From Pseudomonas vlassakiae (GTDB lineage: Bacteria; Pseudomonadota; Gammaproteobacteria; Pseudomonadales; Pseudomonadaceae): a DNA stretch of 64,000 bases. Below the pieces are notes generated by a model. The model was given only the letters and a program-made list of their open reading frames with translations. It searched no databases and was not told where the DNA came from. The stretch's first letter is position 1, and each line of letters opens with the position of its first letter. The stretch lies in NCBI RefSeq assembly GCF_014269035.2, contig NZ_JABWRP020000009.1, positions 62,001 to 126,000 on the forward strand. The letters are read 5' to 3'. Positions 35,579-45,117 of this stretch are shown piece by piece. A program made the translations under genes and the position numbers.

Positions 35579-36982
35579 TCAGATGACCTGGCGCTGCACC
35601 TCGGCCTGCTCGACGCGGTTGCGGCCATGCGCCTTGGCCCGGTACAGCGCCTGATCGGCGCGCGCCAGCAGGTCGTCCAGGCTCGGCGCGCTTTGGTCCG
35701 CGGCGCAGCCAGCCAGGCCAATGCTGACGGTGATCTGCAGGCGCGTATCGCCCTGGGCGGCATGCAGGTCCTGCACGGCGCGGCGCAGACGCTCGGCGGT
35801 GAACGTGGCCTGTTCCGGTGGCAGCCCCGGCAGTACCACCACGAACTCTTCACCGCCCAGGCGAGCCAGCAGCGCTTGGTCGTGCAACTGCTCCTGCAGG
35901 GTACTGGCGAACTGGCGCAGGACCTGGTCACCGACTGCATGACCATGGCAATCGTTGATCGACTTGAAATGGTCGATGTCGAGCATCATCAAGGTCAGCG
36001 GCAGCCCATGCTGCTGACGGCTGTCGAGCAGGGCATTGGCGCGCCGGGTAAAGGCACTGCGGCTGAGCAGGCCGGTGAGGTGGTCGATGGTGGCCTGATG
36101 CGCCAGGCGCGCCAGCAGGCTGCGATTGGCCTGGCTGACGCAGGCGACGACCAGTGGGCCGAGGACCAGCATGGCGATCCCCAGGCGCGCCGACATCAGC
36201 GTGGTGACTCCGGGTTCGCTCTGCGGCACGCTGAAGTGCATGAGGTTCTGCGCCACCGCCACGATCAGCGTGCTGCCAGCGGTAAGCGCCAGCAACGAAA
36301 CCAGAAAAGGCGAGTACGTCCAGGCACACCACAGCAGCGCGGCAATCGGAAAGGCGATGGCGCCAGGGCCGCCGAAGGCGATGCTCAAGGCCAGCGAGGC
36401 CAGCAGCACCAACAAGGGCGCCAGGCGGATGGCCTGGGCGCCGCTGCGCATCAGTACACGGGTCGATGGGGCGGTGAGCAGCACCGGCAGCATCAGCACA
36501 CTGGTCGAGAACTGTTCGCTGAACCAGGCCAGCCAGGTGGCCTGCAACGACTTTTCGAACCACGGTGTAGCCATGACGCAGGCCATGCTGGCCGCCACCA
36601 CGGCACCCGCTGCGCAGGCTCCGAACACACTGAGCACGCCATGCGGGGTACGCATCCGTTTGTGCAGGCGGGGCAAGCGCGAAAGCAACCACCACACCGT
36701 CACCACCACGCCGAGGTTGCACAGGTTGAACCACAGGGCGGGAGCCCAGGCACTGCCACATGCCAGGTCGGCGGCGACCATGGCCAGCCACACCAGGCCA
36801 AAGCCCACCCAGCTGGCCTGGCGCGGGTAACGCAAGAGCACCCCGGCCAGCACCGCATTGACCGGCCAGAACAGCGACAACGATTCGATCGGCCGGGCCA
36901 GGATCCCGCCGAGGGTCAGGGCGAAGGTCAGGGCGAACAGGGCAAGGTAGGGCAACAAGCGCGATTGTGCTGGAAAAACCAT
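35579..36982 (-). CDS. Diguanylate cyclase with MASE1-type membrane sensor
   Basis: 467 residues. About eight hydrophobic helices form an N-terminal MASE1-like sensor (ALFALTFALTLGGILARPIESLSLFWPVNAVL). The GGDEF domain starts near residue 300 (DHLTGLLSRSAFTRRANALL) and has an intact active site RLGGEEFVVVLPG and metal site LDIDHFKSINDCHGH. It should make c-di-GMP. No RxxD inhibitory site is obvious five residues before GGEEF. The start is ATG 36982; a TTG at 36997 is possible. It is convergent with the TSUP gene, one base apart. The ligand sensed is unknown. Confidence 0.93.
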   Translation of the reverse strand: MVFPAQSRLLPYLALFALTFALTLGGILARPIESLSLFWPVNAVLAGVLLRYPRQASWVGFGLVWLAMVAADLACGSAWAPALWFNLCNLGVVVTVWWLLSRLPRLHKRMRTPHGVLSVFGACAAGAVVAASMACVMATPWFEKSLQATWLAWFSEQFSTSVLMLPVLLTAPSTRVLMRSGAQAIRLAPLLVLLASLALSIAFGGPGAIAFPIAALLWCAWTYSPFLVSLLALTAGSTLIVAVAQNLMHFSVPQSEPGVTTLMSARLGIAMLVLGPLVVACVSQANRSLLARLAHQATIDHLTGLLSRSAFTRRANALLDSRQQHGLPLTLMMLDIDHFKSINDCHGHAVGDQVLRQFASTLQEQLHDQALLARLGGEEFVVVLPGLPPEQATFTAERLRRAVQDLHAAQGDTRLQITVSIGLAGCAADQSAPSLDDLLARADQALYRAKAHGRNRVEQAEVQRQVI

Positions 36983-37135
36983 AGGCTCGACCGACAAGCG
37001 GAAACGAAATCCAGGACAACGGCTATAAGCACCTGGGGCATTGGCGTGTCAGTGTGTTGGCACCGGGTGCTTGATGTCAATCTGCCGTGTTCGTGCAAGT
37101 TGATGTCAAATAGCCTCCAATCCTCGCCATATTGC

Positions 37136-38965
37136 CTAGAGACCGAAGAACCAGGGCACCATCAGCACCGTGACCAGCATCACCAGTACGGTGAAAGGCA
37201 CACCAATTTTGACGAAGTCGGCAAAGCGGTACTGGCCCGGGCCGAGCACCAGGGTGTTGACGGGTGAAGACACCGGCGTCATGAACGCTGCCGATGCTGC
37301 CAGGGCGACGGTCATGGCGAACGGGTAGGGCGACAGGCCCAGCTGCGTGGCCGTGCTGATCGCCACCGGGGCCATCAGCACGGCGGTGGCGGTGTTGGAG
37401 ATGAACAGGCCGATAATGGCCGTGACCATGAACAGGCAGGCCAGCATGGCCAGCGGCCCGGCACCGCCCAGCAGGCTGACCAGGCCACCGACGGCCAGGT
37501 CGATGCCGCCGGTTTTCTGCAGCGCCTGGGCGAACGGCAGCATGCCGACGATCAACACCAGGCTCTGCCAGTGAATGGCCCGGTAGGCGCTGTTCATGTC
37601 GATGCAGCGCCCGGCGCCCATCAGCAGGCAGCCGATCAGCGCGGCGATGACATTGGGTACTGCGCCGCTGACCATCAACCCGACCATCACCGCCAGGCTG
37701 AGCAGGGCATGCGGTGCTCGGGCGCGGGCTGGCGCTACCTGATCGATTTCGGCCGGCAGGCTCAACACCAGAAAGTCCTTTGGCTGGCTCTGCAGCTGGC
37801 GCACGGCTTTCCATGGGCCGACCACCAGCAGCGTATCGCCAAGGCGCAGCTTCTCTTCCACCAGTTGTTCTTCAATGGCCGCCTGCTCGCGGCGCAGGCC
37901 AACCACGTTGAGGTCATAGCGGGTGCGGAAGGCCAGCTCCAGTATGCTCTTGCCGATCAGCTGCGAGCCCGGCGGCAGCGACACCTCCGCCATGCCCAGG
38001 TCCTGGGACTGGTCGATGAAATAGGCGGCCTTGAAATGCAGCGGTTCCAGGTGCATGGTCTGGCACAGGGTGCGCAGGTTGTCGCGGTTGGCGAACAGGT
38101 CGAGCAGCAGCACATCGCCTTGCTGCAGGACGGTGCCTGAGTCGGCGGCGATCACCCGGGTGGTGAACTTGTGCTGGCGTTCGATGCCGATGACGTTGGC
38201 GCCATGCCTGGTGCGCAGTTCCAGCTCGCCCAGGGTATGGCCGATCAGTGGCGATTTGGCTCGGATGCGCAGGCGCCGTTCGCGGCCGTTGAGCTTGTAG
38301 TCGAGCACCAGGTCCAGCAGCGTGCGGCGGCTTTCCACGCGGCCGTCCTTGCGCGTTTCGCCATTGAGCCAGTTGCGGGTCAGCAGCATGTAGCCGATGC
38401 CCAGCAACAGCACCACCAGGCCGAACGGGGTGAAGCTGAAAAAGCTGAAGCCGGGCGCGCCATGGCGTACCAGTTCGCTGTGCACCACCACGTTGGGGGG
38501 CGTGGCCACCAGGCTGAGCATGCCGCTGATCAGGCCGGCGAAGCTCAGCGGCATCATCAACCGGCTGGGCGACAGTTTCAGGCGTGCGGCAATGCTGAGC
38601 ACCACCGGGATGAAGATGGCCACCACGCCGGTCGAACTCATCACCGAGCCCAGCCCGGCCACCGAGACCATCAGCAAGACCAGCAGCCGTGCCTCGCTGT
38701 TACCGGCCTTTGCGCTCATCCATTCACCGATGCGGTAGGCGATGCCGGTGCGTACCAGCCCTTCGCCGATCACGAACAGGGCGGCGATCAGCACCACGTT
38801 GGGGTCGCTGAAACCGGCCAGGGCCTGTTCCACGGTGAGGATGCCCGACAGTGGCAGGGCGAGGATCACCAGCAGGGCGACCACGTCCATGCGCGGGCGG
38901 TTGATGACGAAGAGGATGACGACGACAGCCAGCAGGCCGAGTACCCAGAGCAATTCCTGGTTCAT
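37136..38965 (-). CDS. SLC13/DASS-type permease with two TrkA-C domains
   Basis: 609 residues. Two membrane halves ([21 protein letters not shown] onward, and [32 protein letters not shown] onward) flank a cytoplasmic insert of two RCK_C/TrkA-C domains (residues about 205-380). The insert has repeated [21 protein letters not shown] and [21 protein letters not shown]. The SNT-type motif appears as [13 protein letters not shown] near the end. Members move dicarboxylates, sulfate or other anions with Na+. The start at 38965 begins MNQELLW. A single gene between terminator-like spacers. Confidence 0.92.
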   Translation of the reverse strand: MNQELLWVLGLLAVVVILFVINRPRMDVVALLVILALPLSGILTVEQALAGFSDPNVVLIAALFVIGEGLVRTGIAYRIGEWMSAKAGNSEARLLVLLMVSVAGLGSVMSSTGVVAIFIPVVLSIAARLKLSPSRLMMPLSFAGLISGMLSLVATPPNVVVHSELVRHGAPGFSFFSFTPFGLVVLLLGIGYMLLTRNWLNGETRKDGRVESRRTLLDLVLDYKLNGRERRLRIRAKSPLIGHTLGELELRTRHGANVIGIERQHKFTTRVIAADSGTVLQQGDVLLLDLFANRDNLRTLCQTMHLEPLHFKAAYFIDQSQDLGMAEVSLPPGSQLIGKSILELAFRTRYDLNVVGLRREQAAIEEQLVEEKLRLGDTLLVVGPWKAVRQLQSQPKDFLVLSLPAEIDQVAPARARAPHALLSLAVMVGLMVSGAVPNVIAALIGCLLMGAGRCIDMNSAYRAIHWQSLVLIVGMLPFAQALQKTGGIDLAVGGLVSLLGGAGPLAMLACLFMVTAIIGLFISNTATAVLMAPVAISTATQLGLSPYPFAMTVALAASAAFMTPVSSPVNTLVLGPGQYRFADFVKIGVPFTVLVMLVTVLMVPWFFGL

Positions 38966-39080
38966 GGGGCGAGGGTGTTCCTTCACTCAAGGGGTCACGA
39001 AAGACAGTAGCAGTCAGTGTGGCAGCTTGCGGTGAAGGTGGTGTTGATGTGCTGCAGGGTTTGCAGCCATAGGCAAATGA

Positions 39081-39105
39081 AAAGGGCCGCACGATGCGGC
39101 CCTTT
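39081..39105 (-). terminator. Terminator downstream of the glycine-zipper gene
   Basis: AAAGGGCCGCA/TGCGGCCCTTT with a 3-base loop and T-runs on both sides; it ends the minus-strand unit 39119-39511. Confidence 0.8.
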
Positions 39106-39118
39106 TGCTTGACGTCAC

Positions 39119-39511
39119 TCAGTGGTGACGATGATGGCGGTGCTTGCTGCTGCCACCGTTGTCGCCCATGTGGTTGCCCAAGGCGCCACCGGCCGCGCCG
39201 CCCAGACCTGCACCGATGGTAGAGCCGGTCCTGCCACCTACTGCGCCGCCCAGCAGCGAGCCGCCGGCCGAGCCCAGGCCACCGCCAATGGCGGCTTCGG
39301 TACGGTTGCCTTTCTTCGCCGCTACTGCACTACCGGCGGCACCGCCGAGACCGGCGCCGATGGCTGCGCCAGTGCGGCCGCCCATCTGCTGGCCGACAAC
39401 GTTGCCCAGGACGCCACCCAGGCCACCACCGATGGCGGCAGTACCGTCACCGGCGAAAGCGCCCTGGCACAGCAGCAGGCCAAGGGCGAGGGAAGGTAGA
39501 GTCAGACGCAT
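39119..39511 (-). CDS. Exported glycine-zipper repeat protein with a His-rich tail
   Basis: 130 residues. A signal peptide ends at GAFA-GD. Then come five or six near-identical glycine-zipper repeats of GGxxGxxxGxxxGxxxGA type (AAIGGGLGGVLGNVV, AAIGAGLGGAAGSAV, and so on) to residue about 115. The tail SSKHRHHRHH could bind metal. Glycine-zipper proteins associate with or oligomerise in membranes. The composition makes the reverse strand look open, but signal peptide and context favour this strand. The related His/Asp-rich lipoprotein lies 74 bases upstream on the same strand. Confidence 0.75.
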   Translation of the reverse strand: MRLTLPSLALGLLLCQGAFAGDGTAAIGGGLGGVLGNVVGQQMGGRTGAAIGAGLGGAAGSAVAAKKGNRTEAAIGGGLGSAGGSLLGGAVGGRTGSTIGAGLGGAAGGALGNHMGDNGGSSKHRHHRHH

Positions 39512-39585
39512 GATTGGAACCTCAGAGGAATCATCAGGTTAAGGTGCCGCACGGTTGGGCGGCGGGTCAGGGTAGGGAAGACGCT

Positions 39586-39768
39586 TCAGCGATCGTAACG
39601 GTCACTACGCCATTGGCGGTCGTCGTCATCGTCGCGATCGTGCCGGTGGTGGTGACGGTGGCCGCGGTCATCATCGCGCCAGCCGCCGTCATCACGGTAG
39701 TGGTGGTGATAGCAGCCCGACAACAGCAGGAAAGCGGCGATCAGTGAAAAGCTTGCAAAGCGGGTCAT
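39586..39768 (-). CDS. Small His/Asp-rich lipoprotein
   Basis: 60 residues. Lipoprotein signal with lipobox LLSGC (Cys19). The mature 42 residues are almost entirely His, Asp, Arg and Tyr (YHHHYRDDGGWRDDDRGHR, then HHHRHDRDDDDD), so a metal-binding or polyelectrolyte role is plausible. No enzyme domain. The start at 39768 has only a weak GA-rich ribosome site. It pairs with the glycine-zipper protein downstream. Confidence 0.65.
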   Translation of the reverse strand: MTRFASFSLIAAFLLLSGCYHHHYRDDGGWRDDDRGHRHHHRHDRDDDDDRQWRSDRYDR

Positions 39769-39881
39769 CTCGATATAGGTCCTTGATCCGCATAGGTTTA
39801 CGGGACACTAACTGAGACTGGGATCGATCCATTTGGTTTCCTTGACCCGCAAGATTTTGCTGCGCGAGCGATGAATGGCGC

Positions 39882-40175
39882 TCAGGAGGCAGGGTGGATG
39901 GCAAGCACTACGCCATTAGTGGTCTGAACCAGCACATAGTGATCCCCCATGCGCACCCAGTGGCTTTCCTTTTCCGGTGCGGGCAGGCCCTTGGCTTTCC
40001 AGTCGCTCAGGGCCGCGTCGTCGCGTTTGTATTGGTCGGGCGCCTTGTCGCCGACCTTGAGTTCGCGGTTGTGGGTTTCCGGTGCCTTGATGCTTTCCTC
40101 GGCCGAAGGGGCAGCCAGGGTCATCATCGGCAGGCTGGCCAGCAGTAGTGCAGGCAGAAGGTGGTTGGCTTTCAT
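39882..40175 (-). CDS. Small exported RcnB/YohN-like protein
   Basis: 97 residues. A signal peptide ends at TLA-AP (residue about 20). The mature part has YKRDDAALSDWKAKGLPAPEKESHWVRMGDHYVLVQTTNGVVLAIHP, the pattern of the RcnB family (periplasmic proteins first linked to nickel and cobalt homeostasis). The ATG at 40175 follows AAGGAG; the much longer open frame above it is a shadow. Same strand as the two small proteins downstream but separated from them by 113 bases. Confidence 0.8.
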   Translation of the reverse strand: MKANHLLPALLLASLPMMTLAAPSAEESIKAPETHNRELKVGDKAPDQYKRDDAALSDWKAKGLPAPEKESHWVRMGDHYVLVQTTNGVVLAIHPAS

Positions 40176-40279
40176 GGCAGTCTCCTTGAGGGGGGTATGT
40201 ACCAGATGGACAGCGGCCCGCTTGGGACAATTCATTTGCGGTGCTAGAGTCGCTTTCTTTTTTGCCCCGAGGATGGAAC

Positions 40280-40630
40280 ATGCGAGCAATTCTGCCGATG
40301 GCTGCGGCGCTGGTGTTGGTCGGTTGCGCGAGCGCGACCATGGATGCGGCACGCGCTGGCAAGCCGACAGCCCAGCTCGACTCGCGCAAGGCGCCGGAGC
40401 TGGTGGCGCAGTGCATCCAGTTCAGCTGGCAGAAAGAGGATGTGTTCGGCGACGACGCCAGTGGCTACCTTGAGCCGCGCAAGCAGGGCGGGTTGACGGT
40501 TTATACCCGCGAGGCGGAGTCGTTCGTGGATGTGTACCCGCAGGCGGGCGGGACGCGGGTGGATTACTACGCGCAGAAGAATGACGGTGTGGCCCTGCAG
40601 CGCCGGGCGGCGGCGGCGACCTGTTTGTAA
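40280..40630 (+). CDS. Small lipoprotein of unknown function
   Basis: 116 residues. The lipobox is LVGC (Cys16) after MRAILPMAAALV. The mature protein includes APELVAQCIQFSWQKEDVFGDD and a DVYPQAGGTRVDYYAQKND segment, a pattern found in short Pseudomonas lipoproteins without assigned function. The ATG at 40280 follows GAGGATGG. The distal Cys (ATCL at the very end) may pair with CIQF. Confidence 0.75.
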   Translation: MRAILPMAAALVLVGCASATMDAARAGKPTAQLDSRKAPELVAQCIQFSWQKEDVFGDDASGYLEPRKQGGLTVYTREAESFVDVYPQAGGTRVDYYAQKNDGVALQRRAAAATCL

Positions 40631-40654
40631 GATTTGAGTCTTGCAGTGGTGCAA

Positions 40655-40686
40655 ATATCGAGCGCCGCCCGTGCGGCGCTCGATAT
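40655..40686. terminator. Perfect hairpin between convergent genes
   Basis: A 14-base perfect stem (ATATCGAGCGCCGC and its complement) around CCGT, between a plus-strand and a minus-strand gene end. It has no T-run, so bidirectional termination is likely but unproven. Confidence 0.6.
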
Positions 40687-40708
40687 CCGAGCCAATACAT
40701 CTCGAGCG

Positions 40709-41476
40709 TCAGGACAAGAACCCACCGTCGACATTCAGCGCGGTACCGGTGGTGTAGCTGGAAGCATCGCTGGCCAGGTACAGCACGGCACCGGCCATTT
40801 CCTTGGGGTCGGCCACGCGCTTGAGCGGGATCTGCTGCAGCGCGGCATTGAGGATGGCGTCGTTCTTCACCAGGGCCGAAGCGAACTTGGTGTCGGTCAG
40901 GCCCGGCAGCAGGGCGTTGCAGCGAATGCCGAACTGCGCGCACTCCTTGGCGAACACTTTGGTCATGTTGATCACCGCCGCCTTGGTCACCGAATAGATG
41001 CCCTGGAACAGGCCCGGCGAAACGCCGTTGATCGACGCGACGTTGATGATGCTGCCACCACCGTTTTCACGCATCAGCTTGCCAGCTTCCACCGACATGA
41101 AGAAGTAGCCGCGGATATTCACGTCGACGGTCTTCTGGAAGGCACTCGGGTCGGTGTCGAGCACGTTGCAGAATTGTGGGTTGGTGGCTGCATTGTTGAC
41201 CAGGATATCCAGGCGCCCGAACTGTTCACGGATGCCGGCGAACACCTGCTGGATCTGCTCCAGTTCACCAATATGGCAGGCCACCGGCGTGGCCTTGCCA
41301 CCCGCTGCAATAATGGCCTGCGCGACCTGTTGGCAACCCTCCAGCTTGCGGCTGGAGACGATCACGTGGGCGCCTTGCTGGGCCAGCAGATGGGCAATGG
41401 CCTCGCCGATGCCACGGCTGGCACCGGAGACGAAGGCAATCTTGCCGTCGAGGTCGAACAGTTGGGTCTTGGACAT
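40709..41476 (-). CDS. Short-chain dehydrogenase/reductase
   Basis: 255 residues, classical SDR. The cofactor motif is SGASRGIGEAIAHLL, then NNAATNP, catalytic Ser in INVASINGV, YxxxK as YSVTKAAVI, and a DGGFLS C-terminus. SSRK after strand 2 suggests NADPH. It starts at 41476, 23 bases after the phosphotransferase gene and in the same direction. Together they resemble the ACAD10/11-type phosphotransferase plus dehydrogenase pairs linked to hydroxy-fatty-acid breakdown; the exact substrate is unknown. Confidence 0.92.
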   Translation of the reverse strand: MSKTQLFDLDGKIAFVSGASRGIGEAIAHLLAQQGAHVIVSSRKLEGCQQVAQAIIAAGGKATPVACHIGELEQIQQVFAGIREQFGRLDILVNNAATNPQFCNVLDTDPSAFQKTVDVNIRGYFFMSVEAGKLMRENGGGSIINVASINGVSPGLFQGIYSVTKAAVINMTKVFAKECAQFGIRCNALLPGLTDTKFASALVKNDAILNAALQQIPLKRVADPKEMAGAVLYLASDASSYTTGTALNVDGGFLS

Positions 41477-41499
41477 GCTGTTTTCCTTGTTGTCTGGCA

Positions 41500-42567
41500 T
41501 CAGAGCGTGGACTTGCCGATGACCTGCAGGCTCATCTGCTCCAGCAGCCGGTTCATGTGAATGAACTGGGCGAAGCGTTTGTCCTGGGTCTGGCCGTGGT
41601 AGTAGCGGTAGTAGATCTGCTGGACGATGCCGGCCAGGCGGAACAGGCCGTAGCAATAGTAGTAATCGAAGTTGTCCAGGTGGATGCCGGCGCGCTCGGC
41701 GTAGTAGTCGACGAACTGGCGGCGCGTGAGCATGCCTGGGGCATTGCTTGGCTGGCGGCGCATCAGTTGCACCGGCGCCGGGTCGCTGGCCTCGATCCAG
41801 TAGGCCAGGCTGTTGCCCAGGTCCATCAAGGGGTCACCGAGGGTGGCCATCTCCCAGTCCAGCACCCCGATGATGCGCATGGGGTTGTCGGCGTCGAGGA
41901 TGACGTTGTCGAAGCGGTAGTCGTTGTGCACGATGCCTGGGCGCGGGTGGTCGGCGGGCATCTTCTCGTGCAGCCAGGCGATCACGTTCCCCCAGCGTGG
42001 CGCATCGGGTGTCAGGGCTTTCTCGTAGCGGCTGGTCCAGCCCTCGATCTGGCGCTGCACGTATCCTTCCGGCTTGCCCAGGTCGGCCAGGCCACAAGCG
42101 TGGTAATCCACTTGATGCAACTCGACCAGGCGGTCGATGAAACTTTTGCACAGGGCCTCGGTGCGGCCGGCGTCCAGGCCCAGCTCGGCGGGGATGTCCG
42201 AGCGCAGGATCACGCCCTTGACCCGTTCCATCACGTAGAACTCACCCCCGATCAGCGACTCGTCGGTGCAATGGACGTAGGCCTTTGGGCAATACGGGAA
42301 TCCGCTGTTGAGCTGGTTGAGGATGCGGAACTCGCGGCCCATGTCATGGGCCGACTTGGCCTTGTGACCGAAGGGCGGGCGGCGCAACACGAATTCACGG
42401 CCCGGGTAGCTGACCAGGTAGGTGAGGTTGGACGCGCCCCCCGGGAACTGGCTGATGCTCGGCAGGCCTTCGAGGCCGGCGATGTGGCCCTTCAGATAAG
42501 GATCGATGACGGCCGCGTCGAGTTCTTCGCCGGGGCGTACCTGGGTGGACTGGTCGGTGAGCGTCAT
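41500..42567 (-). CDS. APH-family phosphotransferase (ACAD10/11 N-domain type)
   Basis: 355 residues. The ATP-binding N-lobe has REFVLRRPPFG. The catalytic loop is GIVHNDYRFDNVILD (HxDxxxxN) and the metal loop is IGVLDWEMATLGDPLMDLG. This subfamily matches the kinase domain of human ACAD10/11, which phosphorylates 4-hydroxyacyl-CoAs. It is first of a two-gene unit with the SDR downstream. An independent terminator at 42694-42726 separates it from the SCP2 gene. Confidence 0.9.
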   Translation of the reverse strand: MTLTDQSTQVRPGEELDAAVIDPYLKGHIAGLEGLPSISQFPGGASNLTYLVSYPGREFVLRRPPFGHKAKSAHDMGREFRILNQLNSGFPYCPKAYVHCTDESLIGGEFYVMERVKGVILRSDIPAELGLDAGRTEALCKSFIDRLVELHQVDYHACGLADLGKPEGYVQRQIEGWTSRYEKALTPDAPRWGNVIAWLHEKMPADHPRPGIVHNDYRFDNVILDADNPMRIIGVLDWEMATLGDPLMDLGNSLAYWIEASDPAPVQLMRRQPSNAPGMLTRRQFVDYYAERAGIHLDNFDYYYCYGLFRLAGIVQQIYYRYYHGQTQDKRFAQFIHMNRLLEQMSLQVIGKSTL

Positions 42568-42693
42568 GCGATTTCCTTATTATCTGGTGCAAGGACTATT
42601 GGCTAATCTAATGGCCTGGCGGCAGTGGGACAAGCGTGCCAGGGGCCATATAGGCGAGGGTGTTGCCGGTCGATCACTGCACCGAATGCCAGG

Positions 42694-42726
42694 CAAAAAA
42701 AAACCGAAGCCGGCCAGGCTTCGGTT
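42694..42726 (-). terminator. Rho-independent terminator after the SCP2 gene
   Basis: On the minus strand ACCGAAGCC/GGCTTCGGT forms the stem, followed by an uninterrupted T-run (A-run on the plus strand at 42695-42703). Confidence 0.88.
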
Positions 42727-42752
42727 CTTTGATTCTGCGTTGTGCCCGGCAC

Positions 42753-43070
42753 TCAGGAAGGGAACAGCTCGCTGAGCTTCATCGACAGCATCATGTCGCC
42801 TTCGACGCGCAGCTTGCCGCCCATGAAGGCCTGCATGCCGTCGGTTTCACCGCTGACGATGCCTTTCAGGGTTTCGCTGTCCAGCACCAGGGTGCAGTTG
42901 GCATCCGGGTTTTCACCTTCCTGGATGTCGCAGGTGCCATCTTTGACGATCAGCGCGTATTGCTTGTTTTCGTCGGTGATATTGAAGCCGAACACCAGGT
43001 CCAGGCCTTCAGCAGCCGCTGGGTTGAATTTTGCTTTCATCGCTTCGACGGCTTTAGCTACATCGCTCAT
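42753..43070 (-). CDS. SCP2 sterol-binding domain protein
   Basis: 105 residues, the whole protein being one SCP2 domain (VAKAVEAMKAKFNPAAAEG, YALIVKDGTCDIQEGENPDANCTLVLDSETL, MQAFMGGKLRVEGDMMLSMKL). Such domains bind lipids or acyl-CoAs in the cytoplasm. The start at 43070 (MSDVAK) follows AAGGA; an upstream frame adds a basic tail. It lies 54 bases below the histidine phosphatase gene. The phosphotransferase and SDR beyond the terminator point to lipid metabolism. Confidence 0.93.
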   Translation of the reverse strand: MSDVAKAVEAMKAKFNPAAAEGLDLVFGFNITDENKQYALIVKDGTCDIQEGENPDANCTLVLDSETLKGIVSGETDGMQAFMGGKLRVEGDMMLSMKLSELFPS

Positions 43071-43124
43071 GGTGTTTTCCTTGTTAAGTGATATTCGCGT
43101 CCGTAAGGACACAACGGGCCGGGC

Positions 43125-43835
43125 TCAACGGTAGGTGATGAGCTCCGGGGCCCTCAACAGCTGCACATGGGCTTGGCTGTTGAAGGAAGCCAGTGCCACG
43201 TCGCGGCCGCGGAATTTCAGCTGGCTGAGCGACGTGTTGATGATCTGCCAGTTCAGCGCAAAGGCCTGGCTGGGCGTGATTCGGGTAACCAGGTGAAGCA
43301 GGGCGGCGATGGTGCCCCCGGATGTGAACACGGCGATGTTTTCGCCACTGCCCGCAGTGCCCAGCAGACGCTGCAGGCCGGCCTCGACCCGTGCGGTGAA
43401 GGCCTGCCAGGTCTCCAGGCCGTCATCGGCATGCTCGCCCGCGTGCCAGCGCTGCACCATCAGCGCGAACAGGCGCTGGAACTCGCTGCGGTTCCGGGCA
43501 CCGTTGCGCAGGATCTCCCGGGCATGCGGCTCCTCAGTCAACAGGCCAGGCAGCAGGGCACGAATCACCCCATCGGCGTCGAACTCATTGAACGCCGGGT
43601 CGGTCTCAATGGCCGGTACCGGGCAACCGCTGGCGTTCATCGCCTGCAGTGCGTGCCGGGCAGTGTCCTGCTGCCGGCGCAGGTCACCCGCCACGCAGCG
43701 GTCCAGGTGCAGGCCGAGCTGGGCGAGGTGTTCGCCCAGGGCTTGGCTCTGGCGCACACCGACAGGGGAGAGGACGTCGTAGTCGTCTGCACCGAAGGAA
43801 GCCTGGCCATGTCGGATCAGGTAGAGATTGCCCAC
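43125..43835 (-). CDS. Histidine phosphatase family protein (phosphoglycerate-mutase-like)
   Basis: 236 residues. The phosphohistidine motif is LIRHGQASFG (His9) at the N-terminus; the second His region is VFTSGGTIAALLH. This fits a small-molecule phosphatase rather than a metabolic mutase. It probably heads a unit with the SCP2 gene. Substrate unknown. Confidence 0.92.
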   Translation of the reverse strand: MGNLYLIRHGQASFGADDYDVLSPVGVRQSQALGEHLAQLGLHLDRCVAGDLRRQQDTARHALQAMNASGCPVPAIETDPAFNEFDADGVIRALLPGLLTEEPHAREILRNGARNRSEFQRLFALMVQRWHAGEHADDGLETWQAFTARVEAGLQRLLGTAGSGENIAVFTSGGTIAALLHLVTRITPSQAFALNWQIINTSLSQLKFRGRDVALASFNSQAHVQLLRAPELITYR

Positions 43836-44030
43836 TGCGGTATCCGGCGTTGAAGGTTGCTGCGAGGTTAGGATGCGCCAGACAGGCTGTCAACGAAAAA
43901 ACATACAAGCGTTTGAAAAGGTTGTTTGAACTGTGTTGCCAGCGTTTACCTCGGCTGGCGAGGGCACGGGCGCAACGGTATGCTTGCAGCAGTTTCGCGC
44001 CGATCGGGCGCAGGTTCATAAGGAGTCAAC

Positions 44031-45050
44031 GTGGAGTTTCTTGCCGAATACGCAAGCTTTCTCGCCAAAACCGCCACCCTGGTGATTGCCATCCTGGTGG
44101 TGTTGTCCGCCATCGCCGGTTTGCGCGGCAAGGGGCGGCGCAAGGCCGGTGGGCAGTTGCAGGTCACCCGCCTCAACGAATTCTATAAGGAGCTGCGCGA
44201 GCGCCTGGAAAGCGGCTTGCTCGACAAAGGCCAGCTCAAGGCCCTGCGCAAGCAACAGGCCAAGGCGGAAAAACAGCAGAAGAAGGGCAAGGCTGAGGAA
44301 AAGGGCCGGGTGTTCGTGCTCGACTTCGACGGTGACATCAAGGCCTCCGCCACCGAGAGCCTGCGCAACGAGATCACCGCTCTGCTGACCCTCGCCACCC
44401 CTCGCGATGAAGTGGTGCTGCGCCTGGAAAGCGGCGGCGGCCTGGTGCACAGCTATGGCCTGGCGGCCTCGCAACTGGCGCGCATCCGCCAGGCCGGCAT
44501 CCCGCTCACCGTGTGCATCGACAAGGTCGCGGCCAGCGGCGGTTACATGATGGCGTGCATCGGCGACAAGATCATCAGCGCGCCCTTCGCCGTGCTGGGC
44601 TCGATCGGTGTGGTGGCGCAGTTGCCCAACGTCAACCGCCTGTTGAAGAAGCACGACATCGATTTCGAAGTGCTGACCGCCGGCGAGTACAAGCGTACCC
44701 TGACCGTGTTTGGCGAGAACACCGAGAAAGGCCGTGAGAAGTTCCAGGAAGACCTGGACATCACCCACCAGCTGTTCAAGGACTTCGTGGCCCGCTACCG
44801 CCCGCAGTTGCACATCGATGAGGTCGCCACCGGTGAAGTCTGGCTCGGCATTGCCGCATTGAACCGCAAGCTGGTCGATGCACTGCAGACCAGCGACGAG
44901 TACCTCAGTGAGCGCGCCCGCACGGCCAGCCTGTTCCACCTGCACTATGCCGAACGCAAGAGCCTGCAGGAGCGAATCGGCATGGCCGCCAGCGGCACGG
45001 TTGAGAACACCTTGGTAGGTTTGTGGAGTAAACTCGGGCGCTTGCGCTAA
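44031..45050 (+). CDS. sohB: SohB-type inner-membrane S49 peptidase
   Basis: 339 residues. An N-terminal transmembrane helix (ASFLAKTATLVIAILVVLSAI) is followed by a Lys-rich coiled segment and then the SppA-like protease fold. The nucleophile Ser is in DKVAASGGYMMACI and the general-base Lys in TAGEYKRTLTVFGENTEKG. The active site faces the periplasm in homologues. It starts with GTG at 44031 behind AAGGAG. Transcribed towards tRNA-Cys. Confidence 0.95.
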   Translation: MEFLAEYASFLAKTATLVIAILVVLSAIAGLRGKGRRKAGGQLQVTRLNEFYKELRERLESGLLDKGQLKALRKQQAKAEKQQKKGKAEEKGRVFVLDFDGDIKASATESLRNEITALLTLATPRDEVVLRLESGGGLVHSYGLAASQLARIRQAGIPLTVCIDKVAASGGYMMACIGDKIISAPFAVLGSIGVVAQLPNVNRLLKKHDIDFEVLTAGEYKRTLTVFGENTEKGREKFQEDLDITHQLFKDFVARYRPQLHIDEVATGEVWLGIAALNRKLVDALQTSDEYLSERARTASLFHLHYAERKSLQERIGMAASGTVENTLVGLWSKLGRLR

Positions 45051-45088
45051 CACCTTGAACCCGTTGAAATTTTTTTTCGTTCAGGGGG

Positions 45089-45117
45089 TTGCAAGGTGAA
45101 AAGAATGCGGACATAAT
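45089..45117 (+). promoter_or_regulatory. Sigma-70 type promoter for tRNA-Cys
   Basis: TTGCAA at 45089-45094 and CATAAT at 45112-45117 with a 17-base spacer. The tRNA begins about 86 bases further on, giving an unusually long leader. Confidence 0.65.

Noticed and set aside
39122..39542. Plus-strand frames opposite the glycine-zipper gene
   Set aside because: Glycine-rich repeats keep all frames open; only the minus-strand frame has a signal peptide and sensible repeats.
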